Shown here in pieces: positions 46,118 through 55,432 of a DNA stretch of 64,000 bases. The translations under genes and the position numbers were made by a program. The notes beneath the pieces were generated by a model. It worked only from the letters and a program-made list of their open reading frames with translations. It was not told the DNA's origin and searched no databases. Source of the DNA: Treponema peruense (GTDB lineage: Bacteria; Spirochaetota; Spirochaetia; Treponematales; Treponemataceae). Position 1 is the first letter of the stretch; every line of letters begins with the position of its first letter. The stretch spans positions 1,736,001 through 1,800,000 of the forward strand of contig NZ_CP064936.1 of assembly GCF_016117655.1 (NCBI RefSeq). The letters are read 5' to 3'.

Positions 46118-47083
46118 CTAGCTGAATAATTCAAGCTGCTTTATATTTCTGCATATATGCATACCGGGAGCGTCTTTTCTTACGGCAACATAATCGGCAT
46201 AACTGCCAATAACAGGTGCGCCGTCAGAAAGATATTTTTCCGGAGCGTTTACATTTTTTTCCGCATCAGAGTCAATTGTGCGGAACGGTATTTTTTTTCT
46301 ACTCTCCCCCAACCCTGCAGAATGGAACATAAGCTCGCGGTTATAATCCAGGGCAAAATCTGCAGTTATAAGGGCACCGCTTCCTGCAGGCGCATGTACA
46401 ACAACAGTTGCCGGACTCAGACCTGCAATAATACGGTTTCTCTGAACAAAACGCCACGGTTCTGCAGGAGTTCCCGGAATATATTCCGAAACAAGGCATC
46501 CGTCAGAAAGAAGAATGTTCCCCGCAAGCCTTCTGTGCCCCGAAGGAACGATTGTATCTATTCCGCAGGGCAGCACGGCTATCGTAGAACCGTGTCTTTC
46601 CGAAGCAAGGGCGCCTCTGTGTGCAAAAGAATCAATTCCGTATGCAAGACCGCTTATTACGGTATTGCCGTCAAGGGCTGCATCCTTTGCAAAATCCATT
46701 GCGGCAGCTGCACTTTTTTCTGACACGCGCCTGGTTCCTACGACAGAAACACTGCGGTTTGAAAGAGCATCTGCGTTTCCGCGGTAAAAAAGAGCATAGG
46801 GCGCATCCTTTATTTCTGAAAGAAGTGCCGGATACCCGTTTTCTGAATAAACAAGGGCCGATATTTCACGTGCCTTCATTATCTTTTCTGCTTTTTCGGC
46901 GGAACGGGCACATTCACTGCCATTCCAGATAGTTGCACGCACGGACCTTCCTACTATTTCAGAAATACCTTTTATAGACAGTACAGCAAGTTTATCCAAA
47001 CTGTCAAGATTCTTCTTTAAAAAGAGTTTTTCGCGGAGAGTGAGAAATGTAATTGAGGACAGTGCAATGTCTAAAATACTCAC
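46118..47083 (-). CDS. dprA: DNA-processing protein DprA (Smf)
   Basis: A 321-residue single-strand DNA-binding, RecA-loading protein required for natural transformation in competent bacteria and widespread elsewhere. The Rossmann-like core is clear: ALFYRGNADALSNRSVSVVGTRRVSEKS, TVISGLAYGIDSFAHRGAL, TIAVLPCGIDTIVPSGHRRLA, GCLVSEYIPGTPAEPWRFVQRNRIIAGLSPATVVVHAPAGSGALITADFAL. An N-terminal helix-hairpin-helix-like region is present and the C-terminal winged helix seems reduced. Lies between the TPR lipoprotein and topA. Confidence 0.95.
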   Translation of the reverse strand: MSILDIALSSITFLTLREKLFLKKNLDSLDKLAVLSIKGISEIVGRSVRATIWNGSECARSAEKAEKIMKAREISALVYSENGYPALLSEIKDAPYALFYRGNADALSNRSVSVVGTRRVSEKSAAAAMDFAKDAALDGNTVISGLAYGIDSFAHRGALASERHGSTIAVLPCGIDTIVPSGHRRLAGNILLSDGCLVSEYIPGTPAEPWRFVQRNRIIAGLSPATVVVHAPAGSGALITADFALDYNRELMFHSAGLGESRKKIPFRTIDSDAEKNVNAPEKYLSDGAPVIGSYADYVAVRKDAPGMHICRNIKQLELFS

Positions 47084-47096
47084 GTATTAAAACTAA

Positions 47097-47834
47097 CTAA
47101 TTGGAATACTGTGCGTCAAGAACTATTTTTTTATTGGCCTGTGCTTCTGCTGTTTTTTCAGGATTGGGATTGATTTCTATAATCCTGTCATAAAGAGCAC
47201 ATGCCTTGTCAAACTCGTACATGGTGTAATAAGCCCTTGCAAGAACAAACATTGCATTCGTATCTTTTGTCTGAACTTCAAGAAATCGTTCAAGATAAGG
47301 AACAGCCTTCTGCGGTTCGCCAAGTTCAAACACGTAAAGAATGCCTATTCCATACATTGCCCTGTAATATTTTGGATTGATTTCCAGAGCCTGAATATAT
47401 GCTTCTTCCGAAAGCTTTAGATAATTCATCTTTTTTGCGGCATAATCCGAAACCTGGCCTTGAGCATCGTAATCCAGTGAAGAATTTGCAAGATAACCCG
47501 CACAAATTCCTATGTAATAATAGAGGTTTGCATTATTCGGGTAATAGACTATTGCCTTGCGGAATGCGTCAAAGGCTTTTCCGTACATCTGCTGGTCAAG
47601 GTAACGGGTACCCAGTATTTTGTACCAGATACCCACCTGTGCTTCAGAAGAGACCAGATCCATTGCCCTCTGATCATATTTTGCAATTGCTTCCTGCAGT
47701 TCTTCTTTTGTAGTCGGACTTGAAACGCCTTCTTCCATCTTCTGCATTCTTTTTACAGAATTATAGGAAGGGCCGCACGAAATAACGGCAGATGCAAATA
47801 TTACTGCCACAATGCAAAATATTGATTTTTTCAT
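47097..47834 (-). CDS. TPR-containing lipoprotein downstream of ftsZ
   Basis: A 245-residue lipoprotein: signal peptide MKKSIFCIVAVIFASAVISC with lipobox VISC (Cys20). The mature part has at least four TPR-like helix pairs (GTRYLDQQMYGKAFDAFRKAIVYYPNNANLYYYIG; EAYIQALEINPKYYRAMYGIG; PQKAVPYLERFLEV; EFDKACALYDRIIEINPN). Such proteins scaffold envelope complexes; its place four bases after ftsZ suggests a link to division or wall assembly, which is inference. Similar genes sit at this place in other treponemes. Confidence 0.85.
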   Translation of the reverse strand: MKKSIFCIVAVIFASAVISCGPSYNSVKRMQKMEEGVSSPTTKEELQEAIAKYDQRAMDLVSSEAQVGIWYKILGTRYLDQQMYGKAFDAFRKAIVYYPNNANLYYYIGICAGYLANSSLDYDAQGQVSDYAAKKMNYLKLSEEAYIQALEINPKYYRAMYGIGILYVFELGEPQKAVPYLERFLEVQTKDTNAMFVLARAYYTMYEFDKACALYDRIIEINPNPEKTAEAQANKKIVLDAQYSN

Positions 47835-47838
47835 TCAG

Positions 47839-49227
47839 TTAATCCTCGCTAAGGTTGATTCCGCGTGAAAGACCGTCAAGTTTTCTGCGGTAAATGGCAG
47901 GCTGTGAAAGATCTTCGGGATCTACCTTGTATCCCGGCGGAACTTCGTGTGTTGCCTTATGCTTCAGTGATTCGTGATGCGACTGGCCTGAAACAAAACC
48001 GTCCCTGTCAAAAACATCGTCGTCACTGACTGTATCTTCATAACCACCGTCTTCAGAAACGCTCACTGTACTGAACCTCTGGTCTTCTTCTGAATCAGCA
48101 TCAGACTCTGCTGCAGAAGATGATGTTCCGCCTATGATTTTCTGGAATACACCGTAATCTACAAGATTATCATCATCATCTTTTTTTGCTGTATCTTCTG
48201 CATCTTCAAAAACTTCTGTCTTGTTAAAGCCGGTTGCAATGACAGTAACAGAAACACGGCCGGCCATGTCAGGATTGTCAACAAGTCCAAGGAAAAGTTC
48301 AACATTCTGACTTGCAGAAGCCTTGATGTTATTTGAAATCTCGTCAATTTCGGGCATGGTAAGGGAATCATCGCTGGTAATGTTAATAAGAATCTTTGTA
48401 GCACCATCAATATGGCTGTTTTCAAGCATAGGATTGGAAATTGCATTCTGGGCGGCATCGATTGCACGGTTTTCACCTTCACCTGCACCGACTCCAAGAA
48501 TTGCATCTCCTGCACCCTTCATAACCGAGCGTACATCATTGAAATCAAGGTTGATTTCACCCGGAATAGTGATAATTTCAGAAATTCCCCTTACACCTTC
48601 GCACAGAACGTTATCTGCAAGAAGGAATGCCTTTTTGTAAGGAAGACTTGCGGCTTTATCCTTTGATGAAACCTTAAGGCACTGCTGGTTTGGAATTACA
48701 ATAAGACTGTCTACATATTTGCGCAGTTTCTTAAGACCTTCCTTTGCATTTGCCATTCTGACGGCCGCTTCGAATTCAAACGGTGTCGTTACAACGGCAA
48801 TTGTAAGAATGCCAAGTTCCTGTGCAAGCTGGGCAACAATAGGTGCAGAACCTGTTCCTGTTCCGCCGCCCATTCCGGCTGTAATAATAACCATATCGGC
48901 TCCTTCAAGAAGCCCTTTTATTACTTCTGAATCTTCTTTTGCAGCCTGTTCGCCTACTACGGGGTTTCCGCCTGCACCAAGACCGCCGGTTATTGCCTGT
49001 CCTATAGGAATACGTTTTGGAGCCGGAGACATTTTCAACGCCTGCAGATCTGTATTCAAAACTATAAATTCAACATCTTTTACGCCGACTTCTATCATGC
49101 GTTTTACAGCACTTGAACCGCCACCACCGCAGCCGATAATTTTTATTACCGTCGGATTCGCCGTGAGCTGTGAATCATCTGCAGCGGCAGGTGTTTTTTC
49201 TTCCTCGATATTGTCAAAATCTATCAT
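47839..49227 (-). CDS. ftsZ: Cell division protein FtsZ
   Basis: The 462-residue tubulin-like GTPase forms the Z-ring. Signature GGGTGTGS (120-127) with the T7 loop NLDFNDVRSVMKGAGDAILGVG. After the core (to about residue 335) comes an acidic, disordered linker of about 100 residues rich in Asp, Glu and Ser, then the C-terminal conserved peptide in the form LSQPAIYRRK, the usual contact for FtsA and ZapA-type partners, followed by a 12-residue tail. Lies 87 bases after ftsA. Confidence 0.97.
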   Translation of the reverse strand: MIDFDNIEEEKTPAAADDSQLTANPTVIKIIGCGGGGSSAVKRMIEVGVKDVEFIVLNTDLQALKMSPAPKRIPIGQAITGGLGAGGNPVVGEQAAKEDSEVIKGLLEGADMVIITAGMGGGTGTGSAPIVAQLAQELGILTIAVVTTPFEFEAAVRMANAKEGLKKLRKYVDSLIVIPNQQCLKVSSKDKAASLPYKKAFLLADNVLCEGVRGISEIITIPGEINLDFNDVRSVMKGAGDAILGVGAGEGENRAIDAAQNAISNPMLENSHIDGATKILINITSDDSLTMPEIDEISNNIKASASQNVELFLGLVDNPDMAGRVSVTVIATGFNKTEVFEDAEDTAKKDDDDNLVDYGVFQKIIGGTSSSAAESDADSEEDQRFSTVSVSEDGGYEDTVSDDDVFDRDGFVSGQSHHESLKHKATHEVPPGYKVDPEDLSQPAIYRRKLDGLSRGINLSED

Positions 49228-49314
49228 AAATCCTCCAAACCCAATTCTCTTTTATTAAGGCATATTACGTAAACTGTCCGTAACTGCCCTGAAAAGTTCC
49301 AAAAGTTTCTGTTC

Positions 49315-50568
49315 CTAAAAGAAATGCTTTATAAAATCTTTTATAAAATGATGCCCGCCGTTGTCAGAAGCGGATTTCCCGGCCTTTTTATAATAAGACT
49401 TCTTTTTGTCCTGCGAATTGTTATTGAACTGAACAAGCCCCATAACAGTTGCAAAGTCCGGTTCACGGTAACTTTTGTCTACACCGCCCATGTCAGAACA
49501 GCAGCCGATTCTTACAGAAGACGTCTTCCATACACTCTGCGCAAGTTCAACGACACCCGGCATCAAAGCACCGCCGCCTGTAAGAACGATACTTCCGCTC
49601 AGCTTGGTAAGATTAGAACGGCGCACAACCTCTTTTTTTACAAGAGTAAGTATTTCTTCCATACGAGGCGCAATTATCTGGCACAGTTCGAGCCTGTTAG
49701 TCTGCTCTGGCGGTCTTCCACCTACTCCAGGAATAATTACTTCTTCATTTTCTTCACCGCCGAATACCCAGCAGCTTCCACTTTCTACCTTTATCTTTTC
49801 TGCAACAGCATTCGGGATTCCCTTTACTATTGCAATGTCATTCGTAACAAGGTTTCCGCCTACAGGAATTGAGGCTGTAAAAACAGGCGCACCGTTGTTT
49901 ATTACAATCACGTCTGTAGTTCCACCGCCAAGGTCAATCAGAATAGAACCCAGATCCATTTCGTCTGAATGAAGCGTTGACTTTGCAGCCGCAAGCGTTT
50001 TGAGCATAACATTATCCAGATTGTATCCTGCTCGGGTTATGCACTGCTGGATATTTGCAAAGGCTGTTTCCGAAGCCATAACCAGGTGAACTGACACTTC
50101 CAGTCTTACGCCCATTATTCCAATAGGGTTTTTGTAACCTGCCTGACCGTCAATTATATAATCCTGAGGAATTACGTGGATAAGTTTTTTGTCAAGCGGA
50201 ATCATTATTGACTTTGCAACATCAATAACCCTTTTTTTTGCACTTTCGCCTATTTCCATGGGTCTTAAGTTTCTGCCCGAAGCGTCCACCCCTGTCTGGC
50301 CTGTGGAATTCGTGCTTTCTACCTGGGAACCGCCGATTGCCGTACAGACAGAAGTAACTTCCACACCTGCGGCACGGTCAGCTTCTTCTACAGTTTCCCT
50401 TATTGCGTTCATGGCAGCATCAATATTTACTATTACGCCGTTACGGAGTCCCTGAGAAGGCCTTTTTGCCAGACCGATAATTTCTATATTGTTGTCGGCA
50501 TCAAGCTCACCTATGGCAACTCTTATGAAACATGTTCCAATGTCAAGACCAACAACTTTGTCGCCCAA
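49315..50568 (-). CDS. ftsA: Cell division protein FtsA
   Basis: Actin-like membrane tether for FtsZ, about 417 residues. Motifs: VGLDIGTCFIRVAIGE (phosphate 1), LIDLGGGTTDVIVI (phosphate 2), VLTGGGALMPGVVELA (adenosine) and a C-terminal amphipathic helix (HHFIKDFIKHFF) for membrane binding. The frame is open from an ATG at 50586, but that has no ribosome binding site, while the TTG at 50568 has GGGGGA five bases ahead and gives the usual N-terminus (MGDKVVGLDIGT); I therefore favour the TTG. Confidence 0.94.
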   Translation of the reverse strand: MGDKVVGLDIGTCFIRVAIGELDADNNIEIIGLAKRPSQGLRNGVIVNIDAAMNAIRETVEEADRAAGVEVTSVCTAIGGSQVESTNSTGQTGVDASGRNLRPMEIGESAKKRVIDVAKSIMIPLDKKLIHVIPQDYIIDGQAGYKNPIGIMGVRLEVSVHLVMASETAFANIQQCITRAGYNLDNVMLKTLAAAKSTLHSDEMDLGSILIDLGGGTTDVIVINNGAPVFTASIPVGGNLVTNDIAIVKGIPNAVAEKIKVESGSCWVFGGEENEEVIIPGVGGRPPEQTNRLELCQIIAPRMEEILTLVKKEVVRRSNLTKLSGSIVLTGGGALMPGVVELAQSVWKTSSVRIGCCSDMGGVDKSYREPDFATVMGLVQFNNNSQDKKKSYYKKAGKSASDNGGHHFIKDFIKHFF

Positions 50569-50637
50569 AATAATCCCCCAAAACATTACTTGACTTAAGG
50601 AACAAAATTCTTAAATCAAGTTCCTGTCACACAAATT

Positions 50638-51480
50638 TCAATTAACGGCTGCGGAAGAACGAGTCCTGTAGGACACTGAACCGTAGCGTAAATCTATCTC
50701 GGAAACATCCGGCTCGATTGAATCGACTACATCAAGCACAACCATCATGTACTTCAAGGCCTCTTCGTTAAGAGAACGGTCTGTAAGAACCCTGACATGT
50801 TTGTGCACAGGATACAGAACAAGTTCGTAATTGCCGTATTCCTTCTGCACAACCTGAATTTCAGAAATAGCGGCAAAATACTTCTGCGACCGGCTTCTGA
50901 CAGTTTCTATCTGGTCCAAAAGAACGCGGTAATTTGCAGGTATGCTCATACCTTCCCTGAATTTTTCTACAGGAAGACCCGAAACAAGCGGTATCTCATA
51001 ATCGGTGTCAGATTTCTGACGGTTGCCAGTGAATAATACACCATTTTTATCAATTTGAACAGATATATAGCGGCCGCCGTTATTAATAACAGTTTTTGCT
51101 ACAGGAACACGTTCTTTGACAGACACAATCACTCTGTCAGGAAAAACCTTTGAAACATCAACGCTGTCTATATAAGGAACAGAACTCAAAAGAGATGCTG
51201 CCCTTTGGGTATCAAAGCGTAGCCAGGACGATGTTTTCATACTGCCCAGAAGTTCCGTAAATTCCTGCTGGTAAGCAGACTTCAGTCCGGAAACAGTTAT
51301 TGACGGTTTTGAAAAACACGGAACGAGAACCATCGATATAATAAGTTCAGCAAAAAGAAGAACGGCAAGAACAAAAACCAGAATCTTTACGAGAAAAACC
51401 TTTTTGTCTTTTTTTTCACTTTTGTCAGATCCTGAAACAGTCACAAAATCCTCAAAATCGGTAAATACTACATCACTCAT
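50638..51480 (-). CDS. ftsQ: Cell division protein FtsQ/DivIB
   Basis: A 280-residue bitopic membrane protein. A cytoplasmic N-terminus of about 27 residues is followed by one transmembrane helix (VKILVFVLAVLLFAELIISMVLV, about 31-53), a POTRA domain (SKPSITVSGLKSAYQQEF...SSVPYIDSVDVSKVFPDRVIVSVKERVPVA) and the FtsQ beta domain. In the divisome it links FtsL/FtsB-type proteins to the septal synthase. Its start overlaps the ftsW stop by eight bases. Confidence 0.9.
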   Translation of the reverse strand: MSDVVFTDFEDFVTVSGSDKSEKKDKKVFLVKILVFVLAVLLFAELIISMVLVPCFSKPSITVSGLKSAYQQEFTELLGSMKTSSWLRFDTQRAASLLSSVPYIDSVDVSKVFPDRVIVSVKERVPVAKTVINNGGRYISVQIDKNGVLFTGNRQKSDTDYEIPLVSGLPVEKFREGMSIPANYRVLLDQIETVRSRSQKYFAAISEIQVVQKEYGNYELVLYPVHKHVRVLTDRSLNEEALKYMMVVLDVVDSIEPDVSEIDLRYGSVSYRTRSSAAVN

Positions 51481-52678
51481 TTTCTATTATTATTCCCTCC
51501 AGACTTTCTGTCATATTCTTTTTGGCAAAACTGTATTCTTCAAGTTCCTCATCCGAAGCGCAGTGCGAAGCGTTCAGTATAAAACCGCTCATCGCAAATG
51601 TCGTCAAAAGCGACGTTCCTCCGGCAGTAAAAAACGGAAGCGATATTCCTGTAGTAGGAACAGCACCGCAGACAACAGCGCAATTCAAAAGAGACTGTGC
51701 TGCAATCATTATTGTAAACGCAAATGCCGAGTACGCTGCAAATTTATTCTGGCAGGACAAAGAAATAACTGTTCCGCGCCATACAAAAAAAGCAAGAAGA
51801 ACAAAATATACAGTTACTCCGGCAAGTCCCATTGCATTTGCCCACCCTGCAAAAATATAGTCACTCTGAACTTCAGGAATTGAAGCTACACGCCACATTC
51901 CGCCGCCCATTCCTGCTCCCCAGATTCCACCGGCAGTAATAGCCAGCTGTGACTTTATAAGCTGGTAATTGAGTTCACCGTTCAGAAAGTCAATGACACG
52001 GTCCAGACGGTAAACTTTTATTGTAGTAAAAAAAACTGCAAACAGAACAAGAATTATTCCCATAGGCAAAAGCCACAAAATTGAATTCCCTGTAATGATG
52101 AACATTAAAATTCCAATGCAGAAAATAAAAATGGCAGTAGACAAATCGTTCTGACCAAAAGCAATAAATGCACAGAGAGGAACAACAACAAAAAGAGGAT
52201 AATTGCGGTGTTTCTTTCCGCTTTCCCTTTCATAGTCAGAAGCATGGTCAACAAAAAGATATGCCAGATAAAACACAAGTGCCGGCTTTATAAATTCAGA
52301 AGGCTGAAAAGAAATAAAACCCAGATCAACACATCTGTACGCACCGTTTCTCTCGTCCTTGAATCCCGGAATTACGGCCATAACGCAAAGAATAAAGCAT
52401 GCATAAAAAACAACAACCGAAATTTTCTTTATAAAATTAACCGGAAGAAATGCCATTGCACAAAAAGCAACAAATGCCACACACGAATACTTAAGCTGAT
52501 CGTAAAAAAAGCCCAGGCTGTTTGCGTCACTTCTGATTCTGAGCGCGGCTTCCTGCGTACTTACATAAAGCGTAACCATTCCCAGAGACCACAAAAGCAG
52601 AACAGCAACAAAGAAAAGAGGATCACTTTTTCTGAATCTTACGGCAGGTTTGTCTGCAAAAAGCGTATAGTTAGTCAT
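51473..52678 (-). CDS. ftsW: Septal peptidoglycan polymerase FtsW
   Basis: A 401-residue SEDS-family membrane protein with about ten transmembrane helices; polymerises lipid II at the septum with a partner PBP. Family segments: AYRCVDLGFISFQPSEFIKPALVFYLA, FGQNDLSTAIFIFCIGILMFI, YQLIKSQLAITAGGIWGAGMGGGMWRVASIPEVQSDYIFAGWANAMG and TGISLPFFTAGGTSLLTTF. The ATG at 52678 overlaps the murF stop (ATGACTAA) and has GGGAG nine bases upstream; an upstream start inside murF is unlikely. Confidence 0.95.
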   Translation of the reverse strand: MTNYTLFADKPAVRFRKSDPLFFVAVLLLWSLGMVTLYVSTQEAALRIRSDANSLGFFYDQLKYSCVAFVAFCAMAFLPVNFIKKISVVVFYACFILCVMAVIPGFKDERNGAYRCVDLGFISFQPSEFIKPALVFYLAYLFVDHASDYERESGKKHRNYPLFVVVPLCAFIAFGQNDLSTAIFIFCIGILMFIITGNSILWLLPMGIILVLFAVFFTTIKVYRLDRVIDFLNGELNYQLIKSQLAITAGGIWGAGMGGGMWRVASIPEVQSDYIFAGWANAMGLAGVTVYFVLLAFFVWRGTVISLSCQNKFAAYSAFAFTIMIAAQSLLNCAVVCGAVPTTGISLPFFTAGGTSLLTTFAMSGFILNASHCASDEELEEYSFAKKNMTESLEGIIIENE

Positions 52679-54122
52679 GGGAATTTTCTCCCAGAATATG
52701 CGCAACTGCACGTTCAAGCCCCATTCCGCGAGAACCCTTTACAAGAACAACAGCACCTTCACCCATAGAAGAGCAGACTTTTTCTGCAGCCTGTTCCATA
52801 ACAGAATCACTCTTTCCTGCAAAGTATGCAAGTTCGCATTTACAGTGCGATTCAAGTGCAGCATTGTAAGCATTCTGCATCTCATCGCCAGTAAACACTA
52901 CAAGGGAACATCCGGCCCCGGCGGCAAGAAGACCTGTTTTTCTGTGTTCAGAAGCAGAAGCCTCTCCAAGTTCAAGCATATCTCCCAGAACCAAGCATTT
53001 TCCCTGCGGGCATGGAACAGAAGAAATAAATTCAATTGCCCTTTCCATGGAGTCGGGATTTGCATTGTAACAATCCTGGACAACAGTATACCGTCCGTGG
53101 AGCACCTGGCTTCTTCCGAACATAGGCTTTAAATTATTTAGGCCGGAACAAATTTCTTCTGCAGAAAGTCCCAGGAATTTTGCAAGTTCAACGGCAGCAA
53201 GCGCGTCCAGAAAATTGTACTTTCCAGGAAGCGGAATAAGTGCTTTTTTGCCGCATACAGAAATTTCGGTTCCTTCAAGACCTTTGTCTTTTACAAGCTG
53301 CACATCTGCATCTACGCCTTCCCCGTACAGAACAACGTTTCCGTCAACGCGCTCCTTTAAAAATGAAGCAAAATCATCTCCTGCCGGAATAAAAGCTGTT
53401 CCGATTCCTTGAAAATAATCAAAAATCTTTGACTTTTCTGCAGCAATATTTTCCCGTGAACCAAGAATTCCTATGTGTGCCGTACCGATATTTGTAATAA
53501 CAGCAAAACGCGGTTTAAGAACAGAGGCAATTTCACCGATTTCGTTAACGCGGTTCATTCCCATCTCAAAAATACCAACCTGATGTTCCTTTCTGATTGC
53601 AAATACAGAAAGAGGAAGGCCTGTTTCGCTGTTAAAGTTACCCCTGTTTGTAACAACACTGTACTTCTGTGACAGAATTGCGGCAGCTATCTCTTTTGTA
53701 GTAGTTTTACCGCTAGAACCCGTTACTCCGATCTTGATCAAAGAAGGAAACTTGTCTACATAAGCCGCAGCAGTTTTCTGCAAAGCCGTCAAAGTATTCT
53801 GTACAGCAATAAAAATAACCGCCGGATTTTTTGAATGAATGTCTACAAAATAATCACTGTCTTTTTCAAAATTGTCAAAGGCAATAAAAACAACAGAAAC
53901 ACCTGCGGCCACTGCCTGGGGAATAAATTTATGTCCGTCCTGATTTTCACCAATAAGAGGAACAAAAAGAGAATTTTTTGTTACAAGCCTGCTGTCTGTC
54001 TGCACAGAATCAAAAAAGAATTCCCCGTCCCCAAGAACATGCACACCGCCTGTTGCAGAAAGAACATTTTCAAGAGAAAGAAGGCTTTGTTTGTTTTCAG
54101 TTTTACCGCTTGTACCGCTCAT
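52671..54122 (-). CDS. murF: UDP-MurNAc-tripeptide-D-Ala-D-Ala ligase MurF
   Basis: A 483-residue Mur ligase that adds D-Ala-D-Ala to UDP-MurNAc-tripeptide using ATP, in the cytoplasm. Three domains: substrate-binding N-terminal (VQTDSRLVTKNSLFVPLIGENQDGHKFI), central ATPase with GVTGSSGKTTTKE (133-145) and GIFEMGMN, and the C-terminal domain with DCYNANPDSMERAIEF and VLVKGSRGMGLERAV. Overlaps ftsL by four bases upstream and ftsW by eight downstream. Confidence 0.96.
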   Translation of the reverse strand: MSGTSGKTENKQSLLSLENVLSATGGVHVLGDGEFFFDSVQTDSRLVTKNSLFVPLIGENQDGHKFIPQAVAAGVSVVFIAFDNFEKDSDYFVDIHSKNPAVIFIAVQNTLTALQKTAAAYVDKFPSLIKIGVTGSSGKTTTKEIAAAILSQKYSVVTNRGNFNSETGLPLSVFAIRKEHQVGIFEMGMNRVNEIGEIASVLKPRFAVITNIGTAHIGILGSRENIAAEKSKIFDYFQGIGTAFIPAGDDFASFLKERVDGNVVLYGEGVDADVQLVKDKGLEGTEISVCGKKALIPLPGKYNFLDALAAVELAKFLGLSAEEICSGLNNLKPMFGRSQVLHGRYTVVQDCYNANPDSMERAIEFISSVPCPQGKCLVLGDMLELGEASASEHRKTGLLAAGAGCSLVVFTGDEMQNAYNAALESHCKCELAYFAGKSDSVMEQAAEKVCSSMGEGAVVLVKGSRGMGLERAVAHILGENSHD

Positions 54123-54418
54123 TTTTTATTCCTCATTTCTACCCTGACAATTTCATTTGATTCGGCTTTTCTCATGCCGAGTTCATTTTCTGCAACCTTT
54201 TCAATTCTGTCAGAGCTTGAGAGAACTCCAATCTCGGTAATAAGCTTTTTATTCTGCTCCACAAATTCAGACTGCTTTTCTTCGAGTTCAAGAACAGAAT
54301 CTTCCTGTTCCTTGAATTTTTTGGACTGAACTGCATTCAATATCAAAAGACCCGGAATACTGAGCGCAAGCAAAAAAAGTCCCATGGTCTTGAAAATAGA
54401 ACTTATGCCCTGTTTCAT
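54119..54418 (-). CDS. ftsL: FtsL/DivIC-like septum protein
   Basis: A 99-residue bitopic protein: one transmembrane helix (MGLFLLALSIPGLLILNAV, about residues 12-30), then a periplasmic coiled coil (KKFKEQEDSVLELEEKQSEFVEQNKKLITEI) and the short tail AENELGMRKAESNEIVRVE seen in FtsL/FtsB/DivIC proteins. Position between rsmH and the mur/fts genes supports FtsL. Its ATG overlaps the stop of the frame-restored rsmH by ATGA. Confidence 0.85.
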   Translation of the reverse strand: MKQGISSIFKTMGLFLLALSIPGLLILNAVQSKKFKEQEDSVLELEEKQSEFVEQNKKLITEIGVLSSSDRIEKVAENELGMRKAESNEIVRVEMRNKK

Positions 54419-55402
54419 AATGCTTCAACTCCTCTAAGCCTGTCCTGTCCGGCATCACATATTTTTCTTACAACCCTGAGTTTTGCACTTCTGGAAGGGG
54501 AATTTTCCTGAACTTCCGTTTCTGTAGGTGCAAGCGGTTTTTTTTGTCAAAAGTTCCGCACAGGGATGGCCGCCGCAAGTACAGACAGGTCTTTCCGGCG
54601 GGCAGACACAAACTTTCGCCAGATTTCTGAAGTAATTCTTTACAATTCTGTCTTCTATCGAATGAAAAGTAATTACGCCAAGTTTTCCGCCCGGAGCAAG
54701 AACATTGAATGCATCGTGAACAGCTTCGACAAGCCTTCGAAGTTCGCCGTTAACATAAATTCTTATTGCCTGGAACGTTCTTGTCGCAGGATGAATATTT
54801 CCGTGCCTGTAATTCTGCGGAACAGCATTATATATAATATCGGCAAGAGTCTTTGTCGACGTAATACGGAACTGAGTTCTTGCAGCAACAATAGCCGAAG
54901 CAATCCTGCGTGAATATTTTTCGTCGGAATAGAGATAAATCATATCTGCAAGTTTTTTTTCATCCATTCCGTTTACAACATCCTCTGCACTTTCCCCTGC
55001 AGAAGGATTAAGCCTCATGTCAAGTTCTTCGTCATGCCGGAATGAAAAACCGCGCCCGCTGCGTTCGTAATGAAAAACGCTTATTCCAAGATCAAAAAGA
55101 ATAAGATTGGGTTTTCTCATGTCAGCAGGATAATTTCTGTAAAAATCATTGAACCATCCGTTAAAGAACTGCATTCTTTCACCGAAAGGTTCAAGGCGTT
55201 CGCGGGCCCTGGACTGAATCACAGGATCCGCGTCAACACCAAGAATATGTAATGCCGGAAACTTTGTCAGAAAATTAAAGGAATGTCCCCCTTCGCCAAG
55301 CGTTGAATCGATCATGAACGCATCTTTCTCAAACGGCTCGCCCGCAGGAGAAAGCATTTCGAGACATTCATTCAATAAAACAGGCGTATGGACAATCTCC
55401 AT
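54415..55402 (-). CDS. rsmH: 16S rRNA (cytosine(1402)-N4)-methyltransferase, frameshifted near the 3' end
   Basis: RsmH (MraW) methylates C1402 of 16S rRNA. The frame from 55402 has HTPVLLNECLEML, SAM-binding MIDSTLGEGGHS, GVDADP, LILFDLGISVFHYERSGRGFSF and the late AIRIYVNGEL and GVITFHSIEDRIVKNYF. At 54537-54544 an A8 run (minus strand) shifts the frame: as written, the protein ends at 54455 with an atypical tail (TACTYRNGSS...). One A fewer restores the family C-terminus (LTKKPLAPTETEVQEN then SPSRSAKLRV) and a stop at 54415 overlapping ftsL. The coordinates give the restored gene; the uninterrupted frame is 54455-55402. Sequencing error, a real mutation or slippage rescue are all possible. 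Confidence 0.9.
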
Positions 55403-55432
55403 TTTCTGAAACCCCGCAAAACTTCATTAAAA

